From contig JAETNR010000007.1 of the NCBI GenBank assembly GCA_021772055.1, positions 49,460 to 113,459 of the forward strand: DNA of 64,000 nt, in the 5' to 3' direction. This stretch comes from Blautia sp. (GTDB taxonomy: Bacteria > Bacillota > Clostridia > Lachnospirales > Lachnospiraceae). A program made the translations under genes and the position numbers. Below the pieces are notes generated by a model, which was given only the letters and a program-made list of their open reading frames with translations, was not told where the DNA came from and did not search any database. Shown here in pieces: positions 26,829 to 34,618 of the stretch. How positions within the stretch are numbered: the first letter of the stretch is position 1; each line of letters begins with the position of its first letter.

Positions 26829-27095
26829 ATGCCGGAGTTAAGTAGATTCTATGGAATTATTATTAAGATGCTGTTTAATGACAATGACAAGCATCATAAA
26901 CCTCATGTACATGTATATTATGGCGAATATGAAGCGTCAGTTTCTCTGGATGGAGAGGTGTTGGAGGGCAAGCTGCCATTAAAGCAATACCGAATGGTGT
27001 CCGGATGGATGGCAATACATGAGGACGAATTATATGCGGCGTGGAATAATGCAGTAAGACAGTTGCCCTTTGCAAAGATTGAGCCATTGAAATAG
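26829..27095 (+). CDS. DUF4160 domain protein
   Basis: 88 residues after AAAAAGGAGG. The family pattern is clear: MPELSRFYGIIIKMLFNDNDKHHKPHVHVYYGEYEA then DGEVLEGKLPLKQ and WMAIHEDELYAAWN. DUF4160 proteins nearly always pair with DUF2442 proteins, as here, and the pair has been suggested to act as a toxin-antitoxin-like module; the biochemical role is not settled. It sits between integrase and att, a usual place for stabilising modules. Confidence 0.88.
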   Translation: MPELSRFYGIIIKMLFNDNDKHHKPHVHVYYGEYEASVSLDGEVLEGKLPLKQYRMVSGWMAIHEDELYAAWNNAVRQLPFAKIEPLK

Positions 27096-27105
27096 GAGGT
27101 ATGCT

Positions 27106-27396
27106 ATGTTTATATTGAATGGATTTGTATATGGCGGAGAGCCGGGAGAATCAATACGCATATCGTCTGTAAAACCGCTTGATGATATGATGATGCTGAT
27201 TACTTTTTCAACAGGGGAAACCCGGTTATTTGATGCAACGGTATTAAAAGGAAAAGTCTTTGAACCATTGAAGGATGAAAAAGTTTTTAAAAATGTTGTT
27301 GTAGAATACGGGGTCGTTACCTGGATGAATGGCGATATTGATTGTGCACCAGAATATATGTATAAAAATAGTTATGAGTACACAATGGTATCGTAA
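27106..27396 (+). CDS. DUF2442 domain protein
   Basis: 96 residues after AGGAGGTATGCT, 10 nt behind the DUF4160 gene. It carries the DUF2442 pattern: VKPLDDMMMLITFSTGETRLFDATVL, then FKNVVVEYGVVTWMNGDIDCAPEYMYKNS. Partner of the DUF4160 protein; see that entry. Confidence 0.85.
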   Translation: MFILNGFVYGGEPGESIRISSVKPLDDMMMLITFSTGETRLFDATVLKGKVFEPLKDEKVFKNVVVEYGVVTWMNGDIDCAPEYMYKNSYEYTMVS

Positions 27397-27474
27397 GAGA
27401 CATTATCCTAATGATTAGGGATGATGCGCATTGATAAACATTGACTAATATGTACAAAGTTTAAGCAAAAGCAT

Positions 27475-27567
27475 CCCGGCGCGGATTTCGGCGCGAGATT
27501 TCTTGAAAAAGGTTGTACGAAAATGACGAATCCTGATCGAAACCATAATTAAAAAATTTTGGCGCGG
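27475..27567. repeat. Right arm-type repeats of element 1
   Basis: CCGGCGCGG (27476-27484), TCGGCGCGA (27488-27496) and TTGGCGCGG (27559-27567). They match the left-end repeats at 17972-18002. The rest of 27397-27582 shows nothing else. Confidence 0.55.
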
Positions 27568-27582
27568 TTTTTGTCAATTCCA

Positions 27583-27768
27583 TGACTCTTAATCAGGGTG
27601 TCCAGGGTTCGAGCCCCTGAAGGCGCATTGGAAAGTACTGTTTTTGCGGGCAATGCGATTTCCGCGGGGACGGTGCTTTTTTTGTGCGCAAAGCCGGGAA
27701 AATCAAGGCTTTCAGGGATTGAACCGGAATTGTTTTGGTTGAAAAATGTAAGTGATTTTTCATAAAAT
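27583..27768. repeat. att copy 2, junction of elements 1 and 2
   Basis: Contains the last 45 nt of tRNA-Lys (27583-27627) and the terminator. From 27605 to 27768 it matches 40057-40220 over 164 nt with no gaps and about seven mismatches. The part to 27687 also matches the left copy at 17785-17889. It is both the right end of element 1 and the left end of element 2. Confidence 0.9.
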
Positions 27769-27781
27769 AGCTTGAAGTCTT

Positions 27782-27801
27782 TTGAATACACTTGAATACA
27801 C
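27782..27801. repeat. Left arm-type repeats of element 2
   Basis: Two adjacent copies of TTGAATACAC (27782-27791, 27792-27801), ending on the integrase stop codon. The same decamer occurs near the right end (39980-39989, 39992-40001). Probable integrase arm sites. Confidence 0.65.
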
Positions 27802-29060
27802 TATGATATCAGCAATGCTTTTTCAATGGTTTGTCGTTTTTCAGCTTCTGAATGTCGGTCAAAGCAATAATTCCCAAGAGTGGTTCTTTCATCAGAATGC
27901 CCAACTATCTTTCGGATAGAGTTTATGTTGAGATTAGCATCTATCAAAGCCGAAATATAGGTTTTACGGGCCTTATGGGAGCTTTTGTGAATACATCCGG
28001 TCTGCTTACAGTATTTCGTATACAAATGCGCTATAGCGTGTTCTGGAATGGGGGTGGGGGTAGAAGAGAAAATGTAATCATTACTTGATACATTTAACTC
28101 CTTCTGTCTGCTCCGGGCTGCTTCAATAATTTTTTTAGCTGCATCAGTTAAAGGAACCATTCTGTCACCATAGTCTGTTTTCGTATGGTTTACGACTTCA
28201 CCTGTATCACGGCGTAACATTCGTTGAATATGGATATAACCATTTTTTTCAATATCCGAATATCGAACGGCACAAATTTCTCCGATACGGGTTCCGGTCT
28301 GCATCTGGAAGAGGACAGCAAGAGGAGCCAAGGGATATTTTGATTTCGTAGTTTCGAAATCGTTCCAAGCGCAGGAAACGATATTTTTTAGTTCTTCCCT
28401 GGAAAAAACCTGTGTTTCGTCAGATTTTTTCAGAACCTTACGAAATAAGCGCTTTCCGTCTACCTTTACTAATTCCAGAGGATTGGATTCGATGATACCC
28501 AAGTCAACAGCGTATAGCAGAGCCTGCCGGATAATTACAGTGGCATTGAAATATTGATTTTTGCTCATGTTATTATCCTGAATCAGTCTATGGATAAATT
28601 CGTCAAGGATTAACTTATTTAACTTCCTGAGTGGAATGTCAATTAGTTTGTTATCCAGATAATATTTTTTCCAATCTGATTCTATACGGAAAATGTAAGT
28701 TTCTGCATTGGTATGTAATTTCTTGTATTCAAGCCAGCGTGGGTAGAGAATTCTTAAAGTAATAGTTTCATTTTGTTTTGCTTCATCCAGACTTTCATAG
28801 TATTCGCCGAGCGTTTTATGCAAGGCTTCTTCTGATGATTTTACAATTAATTTTCTGCCGTATTTGTTGGTTTCATCAGGAATATAAGTCCTCCATCTGC
28901 CGTCATTACCTTGGTAGATTCTATATGGATGATTTGCAATTAACTCTTTTAATCTCTTTTTATTCATTTCAGCTTTCACACTGTCTAAATCTATTATACC
29001 AGATTCCAGTGCAAAAGTCAGTAATCTGTCCTTTTCGGAATTATTTATTTCTGTACTCAT
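27801..29060 (-). CDS. Tyrosine integrase of element 2
   Basis: 419 residues. N-terminal region with an arm-binding-like stretch (RIYQGNDGRWRTYIPDETNKYGRKLIVKSS), SAM-like core-binding domain and catalytic domain: Arg in TGTRIGEICAVR, His/Arg in SHKARKTYISAL, His in IVGHSDERTTLGNYCFD and Tyr in LGNYCF. It differs strongly from the element-1 integrase, so the two elements recognised the same tRNA end independently. It reads toward its att site and ends on the arm repeats. No adjacent excisionase is recognised. Confidence 0.93.
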   Translation of the reverse strand: MSTEINNSEKDRLLTFALESGIIDLDSVKAEMNKKRLKELIANHPYRIYQGNDGRWRTYIPDETNKYGRKLIVKSSEEALHKTLGEYYESLDEAKQNETITLRILYPRWLEYKKLHTNAETYIFRIESDWKKYYLDNKLIDIPLRKLNKLILDEFIHRLIQDNNMSKNQYFNATVIIRQALLYAVDLGIIESNPLELVKVDGKRLFRKVLKKSDETQVFSREELKNIVSCAWNDFETTKSKYPLAPLAVLFQMQTGTRIGEICAVRYSDIEKNGYIHIQRMLRRDTGEVVNHTKTDYGDRMVPLTDAAKKIIEAARSRQKELNVSSNDYIFSSTPTPIPEHAIAHLYTKYCKQTGCIHKSSHKARKTYISALIDANLNINSIRKIVGHSDERTTLGNYCFDRHSEAEKRQTIEKALLIS

Positions 29061-29217
29061 AATGCCTGTTTTTCCGGCAATACTTTAAATGATAAATTTT
29101 TATATTCTGATTGATATCTTACTGCACTGAATTGCTTTGCTATACGATACGTTACGTTGTGCGTATCAGCCAGAATATCTCCTTTCTGCTAAATCTGCCA
29201 ATGATGTATTACATATA

Positions 29218-29760
29218 TCATACGGAATGAAGCTTTTTGTATTCAAGAACTTCATTCCAGCAATCTTGGGCTTTCTGGCATAAAAGATTGTTTACTTTCG
29301 CACCTGAATCAGTGAGAAGTCCTTTTAAGCAATAGATATCACCCACCAGATCAAGATCATCCCTTGTGGCAAGACGATATCCTAAAATGCTAAAATCTGA
29401 ATAATGGATAATATCATCCTCAATGCTGTCCACACTACAAGCAAGAAATACTATAAAAGATTTCGGTTCCCCGTCGCGCATATCCAGGGAATGGAAGAAC
29501 AGTTCCATCGTAACCCTTTTACCATACAGGACTGTGGCTTTTTCGCTGATTTTAAGGCAGCTGTAGCGGTTTTGGGAAATATTTATCCCATAGTTGCAAA
29601 GACATGAAGCTAACTTACAGGTCATAATCCGAATCCCTTCAGATTGTATCCAGTTGTTAAACTCATCCTGGCATTTTTGGAGACTAACTTCGTCTGACGT
29701 TTTTGGGGGACGCGGTTTTCCAATTCTGAAATTTTTGATTTTTTCTTTGATGCCAATCAT
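29218..29760 (-). CDS. Hypothetical protein, 180 aa
   Basis: ATG at 29760 (complement) follows AAAGGAGTATTTTT. The soluble protein has a basic N-terminus (KEKIKNFRIGKPRPPK) and several Cys in its middle (CKLASCLCNYG) but no arranged zinc motif I can defend. Not recognised. It heads the cluster between integrase and rep. Confidence 0.6.
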   Translation of the reverse strand: MIGIKEKIKNFRIGKPRPPKTSDEVSLQKCQDEFNNWIQSEGIRIMTCKLASCLCNYGINISQNRYSCLKISEKATVLYGKRVTMELFFHSLDMRDGEPKSFIVFLACSVDSIEDDIIHYSDFSILGYRLATRDDLDLVGDIYCLKGLLTDSGAKVNNLLCQKAQDCWNEVLEYKKLHSV

Positions 29761-29819
29761 AAAAATACTCCTTTACTATAAATATTTTTTTGCCAGACAG
29801 TTCCTTCAAAGGGAAGCTG

Positions 29820-30095
29820 TCATTCATCATGTAACGGGACTCCGTTTTTGGCAAAGATTTCACGGAAAAAATCCAGTGTAACACTTTTCCGTATAACCTT
29901 CCCGCTTGCGGTTTCCACAACGTTATATTTTTGCTTATAACCGGGAACCCGGTTGCATTTGTAACCGACAATAGGGTCTAAATGCCAGCCTAATTCCTTT
30001 AATAAGCGTTTGATTCTCCAATGGCTATACGGCAGATAGTCGTACACCCTATGGAATTCTGCACCTTCCGGAATGATGATTTCATCTTCGTCCAT
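29820..30095 (-). CDS. Hypothetical protein, 91 aa
   Basis: Start chosen at ATG 30095 (complement) with AAGGAGG eight nt upstream; a GTG at 30104 overlaps that site. Aromatic- and basic-rich small protein (YDYLPYSHWRIKRLLKELGWHLDP), possibly DNA-binding. Not recognised. Confidence 0.6.
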   Translation of the reverse strand: MDEDEIIIPEGAEFHRVYDYLPYSHWRIKRLLKELGWHLDPIVGYKCNRVPGYKQKYNVVETASGKVIRKSVTLDFFREIFAKNGVPLHDE

Positions 30096-30216
30096 GCTGG
30101 TCACCTCCTTTCCATGGATTTTATTTGTCAGCCGCGTGTAGGATAGGTGGACTTAGTTCCAAAATGTACAGCGGCATATGAAGCACTATCTGTTTTGGTA
30201 TACAGAAAATGTTTGT

Positions 30217-30525
30217 TTACATTGGAATCTCTACTGTTTGGTCATGATAGCATTCTTCCGTATCTCCTTGGAGTAATTCCAGATAGTATCTGTCAGATAA
30301 CGCAGTCACAATGATAAAGGTTCCATTTTCAAACTCTATAGAGAGTTCTTCGGTTCGTTTTTCTCCCCGTGTACAAGTGTAATAAACCTGACAAACGCCT
30401 TTTGTTTGCAGGGACTTTTGCTCCAGAATTATCATATCTATCGGATGGGGTAAAGCCCTTGTAAGATCTGCCAAAGCTTCAAATAAAACATTTTCTTTAC
30501 TGGTTTCGATTTTCTGTTTCGTCAT
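30217..30525 (-). CDS. Hypothetical protein, 102 aa
   Basis: Start at ATG 30525 (complement), preceded by AGGAGGATTAGAA; the longer frame overlaps the rep gene. The product begins MTKQKIETSKENVLFEALADL and has mixed alpha/beta character. Not recognised. It is the first gene after rep in the same direction and probably co-transcribed with it. Confidence 0.6.
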   Translation of the reverse strand: MTKQKIETSKENVLFEALADLTRALPHPIDMIILEQKSLQTKGVCQVYYTCTRGEKRTEELSIEFENGTFIIVTALSDRYYLELLQGDTEECYHDQTVEIPM

Positions 30526-30595
30526 TTCTAATCCTCCTATATGGCAGATCACCACACACAGAAATCTGCCCTTGTTCATATTTTTCAGTTTCTCC

Positions 30596-31603
30596 TTACT
30601 TGAAAGGGGTATCTTCCGCATTGACTGTCTGAAATTCCTCGTCACGGCTGAGGTACTTCTCTACGGATTCAAACGTTTTAATTGTCCCATCTCTTGCATA
30701 TACCCGTACTTCATGGATTCTCCGCAGAAAAGCTTTCCATGATTCCGGGCTGTCCTTCTGCACTTCTGAATATTGGTCTTCCAAATTCCAATTCGATATG
30801 ATGTAAACTGTTCTGTAACATGCAAACTTGTTGGAATACCGGGACGGAAGCTGGATGGGGTAGATATCACAGTAATTCAACATATCAGATATACGAAGGC
30901 TGCTGCGGAACTCGTCGAAGGCTATCACTTCTTCACAGGAATAATGGTCAAAGGGGTGCATATAATCCGAAATACGGTAAACATTTGCGTCTCCGTGGGC
31001 ATCAAGAACACCTCTTGTTTTTCCGGTTCCGGTTGCCCCGCTGATATAGATAACTTTCAGATTCAGACGGCGTTCATTCTTATATTTATCTACCAGATAA
31101 GTGGTTCGGATTCTGTCAAGCTTTTCAAGGTTCAGGATGTAATCGTTATTTAGGTTCAAAATTTCCATATTGGAATATCCGTCTTTTATCAGCTGTAGGA
31201 GTTCTTCCATCTCAGGGATATTCCCTTTCTGTTTGGGAACCGTACCCCATTCTTCATAAGTTCCCTCTACCCGGGTTTCACTTTTATCCGTATTTTCCCA
31301 TTTTCCGCTTTTCTTGATATAGTCAATATTGCTTTGGACAGTACCATTTGCTATTTCTATATGTGCTGATTCAAAATGCTTTTTTACAGTAGACCAGCGG
31401 ACACGTGAGGAGAAACATACATAAATGTGAGTGTGAAAAGTGCCATTTTCCCCGGTCTCATCAGCCATGCAGAAAAATTTCACAGTGGAAAAATAGCTAA
31501 CCAATGTCTCTTTGATTTTGTGATGGTCAAAACCATGTCCCAAAGGGTTATTGATCGTAAGCTGGAAAGCGTATCTCTGGATATCTTTTCCTGTTTCGCT
31601 CAA
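30596..31603 (-). CDS. CRESS-type replication initiator (HUH nuclease + superfamily 3 helicase)
   Basis: 335 residues from TTG 31603 (complement; AAGGAGGG upstream). It holds all rolling-circle motifs of CRESS-DNA virus Reps: motif I AFQLTINNP (about 12-20), the HUH motif FHTHIYVCF with His57 and His59, and motif III NIDYIKKSGKW with Tyr95 and Lys98. A superfamily 3 helicase follows: Walker A ISGATGTGKTR (188-197), Walker B VIAFDEF (226-232) and motif C VYIISN with Asn271. The Tyr nicks one strand at the origin and starts rolling-circle replication. This domain pair matches eukaryotic circovirus-type Reps and bacterial pCRESS plasmids rather than common Firmicute Reps. A matching origin lies at 32488-32521. 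Confidence 0.9.
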   Translation of the reverse strand: MSETGKDIQRYAFQLTINNPLGHGFDHHKIKETLVSYFSTVKFFCMADETGENGTFHTHIYVCFSSRVRWSTVKKHFESAHIEIANGTVQSNIDYIKKSGKWENTDKSETRVEGTYEEWGTVPKQKGNIPEMEELLQLIKDGYSNMEILNLNNDYILNLEKLDRIRTTYLVDKYKNERRLNLKVIYISGATGTGKTRGVLDAHGDANVYRISDYMHPFDHYSCEEVIAFDEFRSSLRISDMLNYCDIYPIQLPSRYSNKFACYRTVYIISNWNLEDQYSEVQKDSPESWKAFLRRIHEVRVYARDGTIKTFESVEKYLSRDEEFQTVNAEDTPFK

Positions 31604-31617
31604 ATTTCTTTCCCTCC

Positions 31618-32370
31618 TTATTTTTTAGGCAGAAGAGTAATAGAAATAGTATACTTTGCATCTGGATATTCCCTCATAATGGAATCGTATTTTTCAAGCA
31701 AAATGTTGTTGTCTTTTTCTATCAGTTCCGCTATATTATCCGTTTTCAGTAATTCAATTACCTTTTTCCCTCCGGATTTTTTGGGGAGGTCTTCCGAGTT
31801 ATCAGAAGGATTGTCGGAAAGTAATTTTCGCTCTTCGTAAATCTGCCTTTTCCGCTTAATTTCCCGGACGGACATATCAGGGGTAATTTCTTTGCGCAGT
31901 TCATCCGGTATATTCAGCATAGCCACTAATTTAGAAGAAGAAAATTTTTCATACTCCGGTAAAAGCCCGGAACATTCTTTCTTAACCTCGTCGATTTTTC
32001 CAAAATTCTTACAGATATTTATGTAATTATTACAAGTGGCACGGCTCAATGAAAACTTGTCATATGCCATATCATATACATTTGGGTAATTGTCAATCTG
32101 GTACAACTGTTTTTCGCGGATAGTATACAACTCCATTGCAATCGTAAGATATGCTGATTCAACACTTCCGATTTCCGCTTGAATCTTATTACATAGCTCC
32201 TGATACTGTTTCACTTCATCTGGCTGAAAACTGGAATTGTGACCCGAAAGAGCAGTTTTTGCGCTTTCTGATATTTCAGCTACTTCCATTGCAGTAGTTT
32301 TTGGTTCGGCAACGGCTGCCTTATCAGGAACTGCCGTTGTTTCTTCTGCTTTCAATACTTTTCTTGCCAT
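31618..32370 (-). CDS. Hypothetical protein upstream of rep, possible replication partner
   Basis: Start at ATG 32370 (complement), preceded by AAAAGGAGGCTATAGAA; the longer frame would run through the origin hairpin. The 250-residue protein has an Ala/Glu-rich start, a helical core with an HTH-like segment (YDKFSLSRATCNNYINICKNFG, similar to DUF3102-type plasmid proteins) and a charged C-terminus. The rep gene begins 14 nt downstream. A DNA-binding helper for Rep is plausible but unproven. Confidence 0.6.
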   Translation of the reverse strand: MARKVLKAEETTAVPDKAAVAEPKTTAMEVAEISESAKTALSGHNSSFQPDEVKQYQELCNKIQAEIGSVESAYLTIAMELYTIREKQLYQIDNYPNVYDMAYDKFSLSRATCNNYINICKNFGKIDEVKKECSGLLPEYEKFSSSKLVAMLNIPDELRKEITPDMSVREIKRKRQIYEERKLLSDNPSDNSEDLPKKSGGKKVIELLKTDNIAELIEKDNNILLEKYDSIMREYPDAKYTISITLLPKK

Positions 32371-32487
32371 TTCTATAGCCTCCTTTTGATATAGATGACT
32401 GTTCGCTGTGTTCAAATGCTGCGAACAAGGTTTTAGAGGGCTGAAAGCCCTGATTTTAGAGATTTTTATGTATTTTTTTCTTTGTTT

Positions 32488-32521
32488 GTTCTTGCCGGGT
32501 AATACTATACCCGGCAAGAAC
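32488..32521 (-). other. Rolling-circle origin hairpin with TAGTATTAC
   Basis: A perfect 14-bp stem (32488-32501 with 32508-32521) encloses a 6-nt loop. On the rep-coding strand the loop and the following stem bases read TAGTATTAC (complement of 32499-32507). This is exactly the nonanucleotide of circovirus origins (geminiviruses use TAATATTAC), where Rep cuts between the last T and A. It sits in the gene-free gap between the FtsK-like gene and the gene before rep. Nearby are a GTTCGC/GCGAAC inverted repeat (about 32400-32428) and a small AGGGCT/AGCCCT hairpin (about 32436-32450) as possible Rep-binding or control sites. Confidence 0.85.
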
Positions 32522-32534
32522 TTAGATATCCTTA

Positions 32535-33323
32535 TCACAGCCCCTTGCTCCTGCCTTCGGCAACCGCCCGGGTCAGTGAACGGATATCCGGCTGCTTGTC
32601 AAGACAGTAGCGGATATTCCTGCATAAGACATCAGGATTCGCAACCAACGGGACAATGATCTCCTGAATCCCTTCCTGGCCATCGAGCAAAACTAATGCT
32701 TGCCCCGGCTTATAATTTACAGTCGGGTTTTCTTCCAGTTCCCCCGAAAAACCCAACATCCGGAACTGTTCTGCGGAACAGCGCCCAAAAGACATGATGC
32801 ACATAAACTGTTCCCGTGCCCCTGAGCTGAACAGGCTTGCGTCTGCCCGTTGGACACATACAATGACACCCATGTTCAGCCCCCGGCTGACTGCAAGCAG
32901 TTCCCCGATCTTAGCCTGTAATTCCGTTTTCAGCTTCTTTGACTGGGTTTCTGCATAGTTCAGCAGGCCAGACATTTCCTCAATAAACAAGGTATAATGC
33001 TGTTGCAGGCGGAGTTTTTTGTTCCGTACTTCGGTAAAAAAATCATAAAAATCCAATATCATCTGAATCGCATCTGCACCGGAAGCATAAGAGGGCGAAC
33101 CCTCGAATGCTTCATATTCTTCCCCGGCTTTGTAGTCACACATATAAACCAGAGATTCTCCGGTACTCAGCATGTCCCCAATATACCAGCGCCCACTCAG
33201 GCTTTTCCCTGAACCGGACTTTCCTGCCAAGAGGATATTAGAGATTTTTTTCCTGGTTTGGATTTCCAGGGGGACTTTGATACCCGTATCCAGATAATCC
33301 CCGAGATAATATCCTAAGTTCAT
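32535..33323 (-). CDS. FtsK/SpoIIIE-like DNA translocase or coupling ATPase
   Basis: 262 residues, a compact FtsK-type motor domain: Walker A NILLAGKSGSGKSLSG near residues 30-45, Walker B YTLFIEEMSGLL near 105-116 and the conserved LLAVSRGLNMGVIVCVQRADAS segment. No membrane helix; the preceding gene encodes a membrane protein and is joined by a TGATG overlap, so together they may form a membrane-bound complex. In Tn916-like elements the corresponding protein (YdcQ) delivers the relaxase-DNA complex to the conjugation machine. Short size compared with full FtsK is usual for mobilizable elements. Confidence 0.85.
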   Translation of the reverse strand: MNLGYYLGDYLDTGIKVPLEIQTRKKISNILLAGKSGSGKSLSGRWYIGDMLSTGESLVYMCDYKAGEEYEAFEGSPSYASGADAIQMILDFYDFFTEVRNKKLRLQQHYTLFIEEMSGLLNYAETQSKKLKTELQAKIGELLAVSRGLNMGVIVCVQRADASLFSSGAREQFMCIMSFGRCSAEQFRMLGFSGELEENPTVNYKPGQALVLLDGQEGIQEIIVPLVANPDVLCRNIRYCLDKQPDIRSLTRAVAEGRSKGL

Positions 33324-33970
33324 CAGAGATCATCTTCGGAATCCTGTTTGGGGAAAAGCTCAATCACCTCTTCCAGTCCGGCCGTTTCCGTGGGGATATC
33401 CAAGCTTCTAGCTTTTTCCAAATCTCCCATTGGCATAGGTAGATTCTGCTTCTCAAGGAATTTACGTCCGTTTTCGGAAAGCGCGACTGCAAAATACAGC
33501 CGGGTAGGGGCTGCGACCTTGATAAACAGAGGTACTTTGCAATTCCTGGTTTCCATGAAGAACGTCTGTATGATATGGTCGGCAATTTTAGCGATTTCTC
33601 TGTTGGATAGATTTTTATATTTGGATATCAAACCAACTGCTGCAAAATCATACCAATCAATCCCGTTTACATTAGGTATATAACTGTTCAGCGCAGGCGT
33701 GTCGTACGGATGATTACTAAACCTTTCAACAAGCTGTAGAACTTCTTTGTTAGAGCACATAAGGGCAGGATTTATCAGCTTATCCGGAAGGATTTTACCA
33801 AGAATCTCCTCATAGACAAATTCGAAAACGAAGGTCATTACTTTTTTCACACCGTCTTCCCAAGAGTGTACCTCGGAAGCGACCTCTGCTTTGTAGACGA
33901 GAAAACCGCTGATGGAGATTATCGCCCAAATGGCTATAATAATATAGAGAATAAGAAAAAATGTACTCAT
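33323..33970 (-). CDS. Membrane-anchored hypothetical protein
   Basis: Start taken at ATG 33970 (complement), which gives 215 residues beginning with a transmembrane helix (STFFLILYIIIAIWAIISISGFLVY). A GTG at 34003 is an alternative. The ribosome site AAGGAG lies before a G6/C6 hairpin (33976-33994 region), so folding of that hairpin may set the distance to the ATG. The cytoplasmic part contains a winged-helix-like segment (WYDFAAVGLISKYKNLSNREIAKIADHI). Coupled to the FtsK-like gene by TGATG. Confidence 0.65.
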   Translation of the reverse strand: MSTFFLILYIIIAIWAIISISGFLVYKAEVASEVHSWEDGVKKVMTFVFEFVYEEILGKILPDKLINPALMCSNKEVLQLVERFSNHPYDTPALNSYIPNVNGIDWYDFAAVGLISKYKNLSNREIAKIADHIIQTFFMETRNCKVPLFIKVAAPTRLYFAVALSENGRKFLEKQNLPMPMGDLEKARSLDIPTETAGLEEVIELFPKQDSEDDL

Positions 33971-34010
33971 CTTAAACCATCGGGGGGAAATGCTCCCCCC
34001 CACTCCTTCC

Positions 34011-34400
34011 TTAATAAGTTTCTACAAGTTTCACATCTTCCGCCGAAAAACTGTCTTCGATTACCGGGTTTTCATACGAAGCCCCGCGATTTACCGTCTT
34101 ACGGTAGAGCGTATCGACACCGCCGATAAATTCAACGAGTACCCGTTTTTGGTCTTGCCGGAGAGCTTGTAATTCGTCGTTGGATATGATCGGTTCTAAC
34201 TGACCTTTGACTTTTACCTTGAATTTATGAAAATCCATAGGTTCAGCCACTTCATATTTCATTCCAATGACTTTGTCTGTCCGTTTGCCTTCAACGTATT
34301 CCACTTCCGCTTCCACAGTAAGAAGGATAAAGATACGATCTTTAAAGATTGCATCAAACGGTATTCTATTGAAATTTTTTTCTGCAAGAATAGTTGCCAT
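34011..34400 (-). CDS. Hypothetical protein, YdcP/DUF961-like position
   Basis: Start at ATG 34400 (complement), after AAGGAGGGAAAAT; 129 residues. A beta-rich protein (FILLTVEAEVEYVEGKRTDKVIGMKYEVAEPMDFHKFKVKVKGQLEP) placed directly before the membrane protein and FtsK-like genes, the position of DUF961 proteins in Tn916-type elements. Sequence likeness to that family is weak, so I do not assign it. Confidence 0.6.
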   Translation of the reverse strand: MATILAEKNFNRIPFDAIFKDRIFILLTVEAEVEYVEGKRTDKVIGMKYEVAEPMDFHKFKVKVKGQLEPIISNDELQALRQDQKRVLVEFIGGVDTLYRKTVNRGASYENPVIEDSFSAEDVKLVETY

Positions 34401-34426
34401 ATTTTCCCTCCTTGTCTTGTTGATGA

Positions 34427-34470
34427 AGGTGTAGTATAATGACTCTGCCAGAAGTATCATAACTACACCT
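34427..34470. promoter_or_regulatory. Inverted repeat upstream of the transfer/replication operon
   Basis: AGGTGTAGT (34427-34435) pairs with ACTACACCT (34462-34470), enclosing a promoter-like TATAAT/ATTATA zone. It stands where the promoter of the leftward operon should be and may be an operator. The rest of 34471-34618 contains only a GC-rich hairpin (about 34490-34512). Confidence 0.45.
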
Positions 34471-34618
34471 GTTAGTAGTTACAGTTCGGGTTCACCCCTT
34501 GCATTGCAGGGGGTGTTTCCTGTAGTGGGGGATCGGATTGTTTTCATATTTGTCTGTGGCCTCCTTTGTTTTTTCTTGCGGTCATTATATCAGGAGCATA
34601 TTGTGCTTGTGCGGATTT

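Larger units (their letters stand above)
17785..27687. mobile_element. Element 1: integrated element in tRNA-Lys (integrase, DUF927)
   Basis: A 105-bp direct repeat made of the last 45 nt of tRNA-Lys plus its terminator occurs at 17785-17889 and 27583-27687. Between the copies are a tyrosine integrase near the right end, a DUF927 protein, an XRE regulator, a GIY-YIG-like protein and many small unknown genes. No relaxase, coupling ATPase or virion gene is recognised, so transfer would need a helper. Short GC-rich repeats near both ends are likely integrase arm sites. Confidence 0.88.

Noticed and set aside
27583..27627. A second tRNA-Lys gene
   Set aside because: Only the 3' 45 nt are present; acceptor 5' strand and D arm are missing, so it is an att copy.
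34432..34440. TAGTATAAT as the Rep nick site
   Set aside because: Only 7 of 9 bases match and it lies in a stem rather than a loop; the exact nonanucleotide in a perfect hairpin at 32488-32521 is far better.
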